Shown: piece after piece, positions 61,746 to 64,000 of the stretch
How the letters are laid out: every line of letters begins with the position of its first letter
Numbering within the stretch: the first letter of the stretch is position 1
Assembly (NCBI GenBank): GCA_009773395.1
Contig: WRPI01000001.1
Coordinates: 372,001-436,000, forward strand
Direction of reading: 5' to 3'
DNA length: 64,000 bases
Source: Hyphomonadaceae bacterium
Lineage (GTDB): Bacteria; Pseudomonadota; Alphaproteobacteria; Caulobacterales; Aquidulcibacteraceae
Notes under the pieces: generated by a model
What the model saw: the letters and a program-made list of their open reading frames with translations, nothing else
What the model was told of the DNA's origin: nothing
Database searches by the model: none
Made by a program: the position numbers and the translations under genes

Positions 61746-62549
61746 ATGAAAAAAATCAAAATCGCCACTTGGAATATCAATTCGGTTCGGCTTCGCGCGG
61801 GTTCAGTTGCCGAATTCGTAAAATTGGCGCAGCCAGATATATTATGCCTTCAAGAAATTAAATGCCGAAATGAAGAGTTTCCGTCTAATGCTTTTATACA
61901 AATGGGCTTGCCGCATTTGGTGATTCGCGGGCAAAAAGGCTGGCATGGCGTTGCGATTGCTTCAAAATTCCCATTACAAGAACTTACTGAGCCTCAATTT
62001 TGTATGCATGAACATGCGAGAGTTGCGGCGGCGCAAATTGGCGATAATGGTCCAATTATTCACAATCTTTATGTCCCAGCGGGCGGCGATATTCCTAATG
62101 CGGAAGAAAATGAAAAATTCGCGCATAAATTGGATTTTCTAGGCAAAATGGAAAGTTTTTATTCCGCCAACAAGCACAAAAACCATATTGTGGTTGGGGA
62201 TCTTAATATAGCACCCCATGAGCATGATGTTTGGTCTCACAGAGCGCTTTTGGATGTCGTAAGCCATACTCCGATTGAAACTGAACTTTTGGAGGTTTTG
62301 CGCAAAGGCGGTAATTTAATTGATATTGCGCGCGCCGCACACACTATGGACGAAAAGCTGTTTTCATGGTGGTCATACCGTAGTGCCGATTGGACGGCAA
62401 ATAATCGTGGCAGGCGGCTGGATCACATTTGGCTTAGCGAAAAAATCGCCCCAACAGCGGATTTAGCGAGTTTTACTATTCACCGCGAAACAAGATCTTG
62501 GGAGAAACCGTCGGACCATGTGCCTGTGAGTTTGGAAATTGAGGTTTAG
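61746..62549 (+). CDS. xthA: Exodeoxyribonuclease III
   Basis: This 267-aa AP endonuclease/3'-exonuclease of base-excision repair has KIATWNINSVRLR, CLQEIKC (catalytic Glu), GDLNIAPHEHDVW, and the C-terminal FSWWSYRS, NRGRRLDHIWLS and SDHVPV with the catalytic D-H. I chose ATG 61746; the track's TTG start at 61716 is unsupported. The stop codon is the first three bases of repeat B2. Confidence 0.95.
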   Translation: MKKIKIATWNINSVRLRAGSVAEFVKLAQPDILCLQEIKCRNEEFPSNAFIQMGLPHLVIRGQKGWHGVAIASKFPLQELTEPQFCMHEHARVAAAQIGDNGPIIHNLYVPAGGDIPNAEENEKFAHKLDFLGKMESFYSANKHKNHIVVGDLNIAPHEHDVWSHRALLDVVSHTPIETELLEVLRKGGNLIDIARAAHTMDEKLFSWWSYRSADWTANNRGRRLDHIWLSEKIAPTADLASFTIHRETRSWEKPSDHVPVSLEIEV

Positions 62550-62709
62550 GTCATGAACTCATTAAAAAGGGTGAAAAAGCCGTTAAAATGGCAAAATAGT
62601 GGGCGTGAAGATTGCGAAAAGAGGGTTTATCCCCTCTTTGAGTAAGATTTGCGCCCAATATGAAGCCATTTTTGCGGCTTTTCGAACTTTTTGATGAGTC
62701 CATGGCCTA
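62547..62709. repeat. Family B 163-bp palindrome, copy B2
   Basis: Left end TAGGTCATGAACTCATTAAA, right end TTGATGAGTCCATGGCCTA. Exactly the same length as B1, with about 22 differences by hand alignment; the apex AAAGAGGG/CCCTCTTT is unchanged. The left TAG is the stop codon of xthA and the right CTA is the stop codon (TAG) of the convergent response regulator, so the element exactly fills the intergenic space. Confidence 0.92.
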
Positions 62710-63363
62710 TTGCGCTAGTTGATAGCCACCCTCTTGGGTTAATAATACTTCCTTTTGGCCAATAATTGTCGATAGTTTTTGTCGCAATTTATAAATATGG
62801 GTTTCCAAAGTGTGGGTGGTTACGCCTTTATTATAGCGCCAGACTTCGCGCAATAATTCCTCCCGCGTTACCGGGCTACCAGCCGCGCCGTTTAGATAGG
62901 TTAAAATCGCCACTTCTTTGTCGGTTAGTTTTAGTTCAACGCCATTGTTATTCGTCAGCGATTTGCGCACAGGGTTCAGCTCAAATCCTTCGATATTGAT
63001 AAGCGACATTTGCAGCGCTTCGCGCGCTCGCAATAGAAACCTTATTTTGGTCTCTAATTGGCCGAGCCTGATTGGTTTGGAAAAATGGTTGGCGGCAAAA
63101 TTTTCATTATTTGGTTTGTAGCGACCAATTGTAATTAAGGGAGTTTCGCCAAATTCTAGGTTTGAAACGGAAGCAAAATTATCACTATCCGAATCGATAA
63201 TTATCAAATCAGGATTAATTTCACTAATTTGTGCCACCAAATCATCGGCGCTCAAATCCACAGCAACCGCTTCAAATCCGCCTGCATCATTTAGCCAATC
63301 TACAAGTGCGCCAGAGGAGTCAGTGTCGAAATTAGCAATAATTATTTTGTGTTTTTGAAACAT
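62707..63363 (-). CDS. OmpR-type response regulator
   Basis: This 218-aa protein has a receiver domain (residues 5-110) with acidic pocket NFDTDS, a likely phosphoacceptor D57 in LIIIDSDSD and the conserved Lys in FSKPIRL. The winged-helix output (130-218) reads LTDKEVAILTYLNGAAGSPVTREELLREVWRY...THTLETHIYKLRQKL. No histidine kinase is adjacent. The gene order after xthA is conserved in many alphaproteobacteria. The stop codon is supplied by repeat B2. Confidence 0.9.
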   Translation of the reverse strand: MFQKHKIIIANFDTDSSGALVDWLNDAGGFEAVAVDLSADDLVAQISEINPDLIIIDSDSDNFASVSNLEFGETPLITIGRYKPNNENFAANHFSKPIRLGQLETKIRFLLRAREALQMSLINIEGFELNPVRKSLTNNNGVELKLTDKEVAILTYLNGAAGSPVTREELLREVWRYNKGVTTHTLETHIYKLRQKLSTIIGQKEVLLTQEGGYQLAQ

Positions 63364-63408
63364 TTGATGATATTATTATGAATTGCCAAAAATTAAAGGA
63401 ATGATTGC

Positions 63409-63930
63409 ATGATAATTTTTGAAGCCACGCCCGGTGCCGACGAGCGCAAAGGGACAATGGCCATTGATGGCCACAGCGTCCCATGCGCTTTTGGCAAAAA
63501 TGGCGTGATTGCCGCTGCTGATAAGCGCGAAGGCGATGGCAAAAGCCCGACTGGCACTTGGCCGATTCGCAACGTCTATTGGCGCGCCGATCGCGGTGGG
63601 CGACCAATCACCTGCTTCAACACCATTGCAATTGAGCCAAATTTCGGTTGGTGCGACACGCCGACCGATTCCAATTACAACCGCCTTGTCACCCACCCTT
63701 ACCCAGTTTCTGCTGAGCATCTTTGGCGCGACGACGAGCTTTACGACATTATTGTTGAATTGGGCCACAATGATTCGCCGCCAGTGCCATTTATGGGCTC
63801 GGCGATTTTTTTGCACTGTGCCAAACCTGATTATCCACCAACTGAAGGCTGCGTTGCGCTTAATATTTCGGATTTGCGCAGACTATTGAAAATCGCAACT
63901 CTGGGAAGCGCCATGAGGATAGTGGGTTAA
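63409..63930 (+). CDS. L,D-transpeptidase (YkuD domain)
   Basis: This 173-aa protein is a compact YkuD catalytic domain: KREGDGKSPTGTWPI near the start, and the active-site motif GSAIFLHCAKPDYPPTEGCVALN with His and the nucleophilic Cys. No signal peptide is visible, unusual for an enzyme that crosslinks peptidoglycan in the periplasm, though such short forms are common next to xthA in this group. The stop overlaps that of convergent yggS (TTAA). Confidence 0.87.
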   Translation: MIIFEATPGADERKGTMAIDGHSVPCAFGKNGVIAAADKREGDGKSPTGTWPIRNVYWRADRGGRPITCFNTIAIEPNFGWCDTPTDSNYNRLVTHPYPVSAEHLWRDDELYDIIVELGHNDSPPVPFMGSAIFLHCAKPDYPPTEGCVALNISDLRRLLKIATLGSAMRIVG

Positions 63931-64000
63931 TTGCGCTCACCAAAAAGTGCCGAACCAATGCGAATATGAGTCGCCCCAAACTGGATTGCGATTTTGAAAT
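63927..64000 (-). CDS. YggS-type PLP homeostasis protein, C-terminal end
   Basis: Reading leftward from the window edge, the frame gives FKIAIQFGATHIRIGSALFG and then ERN and a stop. This is the conserved C-terminus of the YggS/PLPBP family (AI..GAT.VRVG.A.FG). Only 23 complete codons plus the stop are visible and the rest is outside the window. Not in the ORF track. Confidence 0.75.
   Translation of the reverse strand, partial: FKIAIQFGATHIRIGSALFGERN

Noticed and set aside
1-64000. tRNA or rRNA genes
   Set aside because: Intergenic gaps were scanned by eye for T-loop GTTCGAATC motifs and acceptor pairing; none found. The cloverleaf of family A lacks tRNA sequence motifs and is far too large.

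Overview
The window is a chromosomal segment of an alphaproteobacterium of moderate-to-low GC. Several things point there: alphaproteobacterial cell-cycle proteins (TrcR/DUF1013, RcdA/DUF1465), the small lineage families DUF1192 and DUF1737 and two DUF465/YdcH proteins, a ribonucleotide reductase alpha subunit without an N-terminal ATP-cone, and the gene string ftsK-lolA-xthA-response regulator-L,D-transpeptidase. Almost everything is housekeeping. I see no prophage, integrase, transposase, CRISPR array, rRNA or tRNA.

Layout. 1-12.4 kb: 3' end of sdhA, a DEDDh exonuclease, uppP, gltD-gltB, a MATE exporter, a MAPEG protein, 3-hydroxybutyryl-CoA dehydrogenase and a PraR-like XRE regulator. 12.4-22.4 kb: a paraoxonase-like lactonase, rpmE, a membrane GT2, a serine hydrolase with a divergent small partner, nrdA, msrA, a membrane protein and nrdB. 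22.8-25.4 kb: a compact GntR(YtrA)-ABC operon holding two tiny ORFs absent from the ORF track. 25.8-41.4 kb: DUF1192, rcdA, mtaB, HU, a CobW metallochaperone, a phosphoglycosyl transferase, dapE-dapB, a GT83 enzyme, yidD-thrS, a diguanylate cyclase, an orphan ParD-like protein, thpR, an aldo/keto reductase and rpmJ. 41.5-50.7 kb: bdhA, a secreted subtilase lipoprotein, DinB, trcR, an acyl-CoA dehydrogenase and two enoyl-CoA hydratases. 50.7-64 kb: ubiX, purK/purE/purH, an Fe-S scaffold, ubiH, ftsK, lolA, a probable sRNA, xthA, a response regulator, an L,D-transpeptidase and the C-terminus of YggS.

The most unusual content is between the genes. Family A is a roughly 200-bp 'cloverleaf' repeat: two flanking hairpins, a very long central stem with a forked tip, and in several copies an outer closing stem. 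It occurs six times (about 2.5, 14.1, 22.5, 25.5, 46.6 and 61.2 kb). Arm sequences differ between copies while pairing is kept. Family B is a 163-bp full-length palindrome present twice (19525-19687 and 62547-62709). Each end of it is TAG reading inward from the flanking genes, and in all four flanking convergent genes that TAG is in frame; it is the actual stop codon for three of them. Single-copy palindromic blocks lie at 51.7 and 56.6 kb.

Regulation visible in the sequence includes NrdR-type boxes at nrdA and nrdB (the nrdB pair is exactly 31 bp apart), a dyad operator ahead of the GntR operon, and a probable trans-acting sRNA upstream of xthA with a pyrimidine-rich loop and a strong intrinsic terminator.
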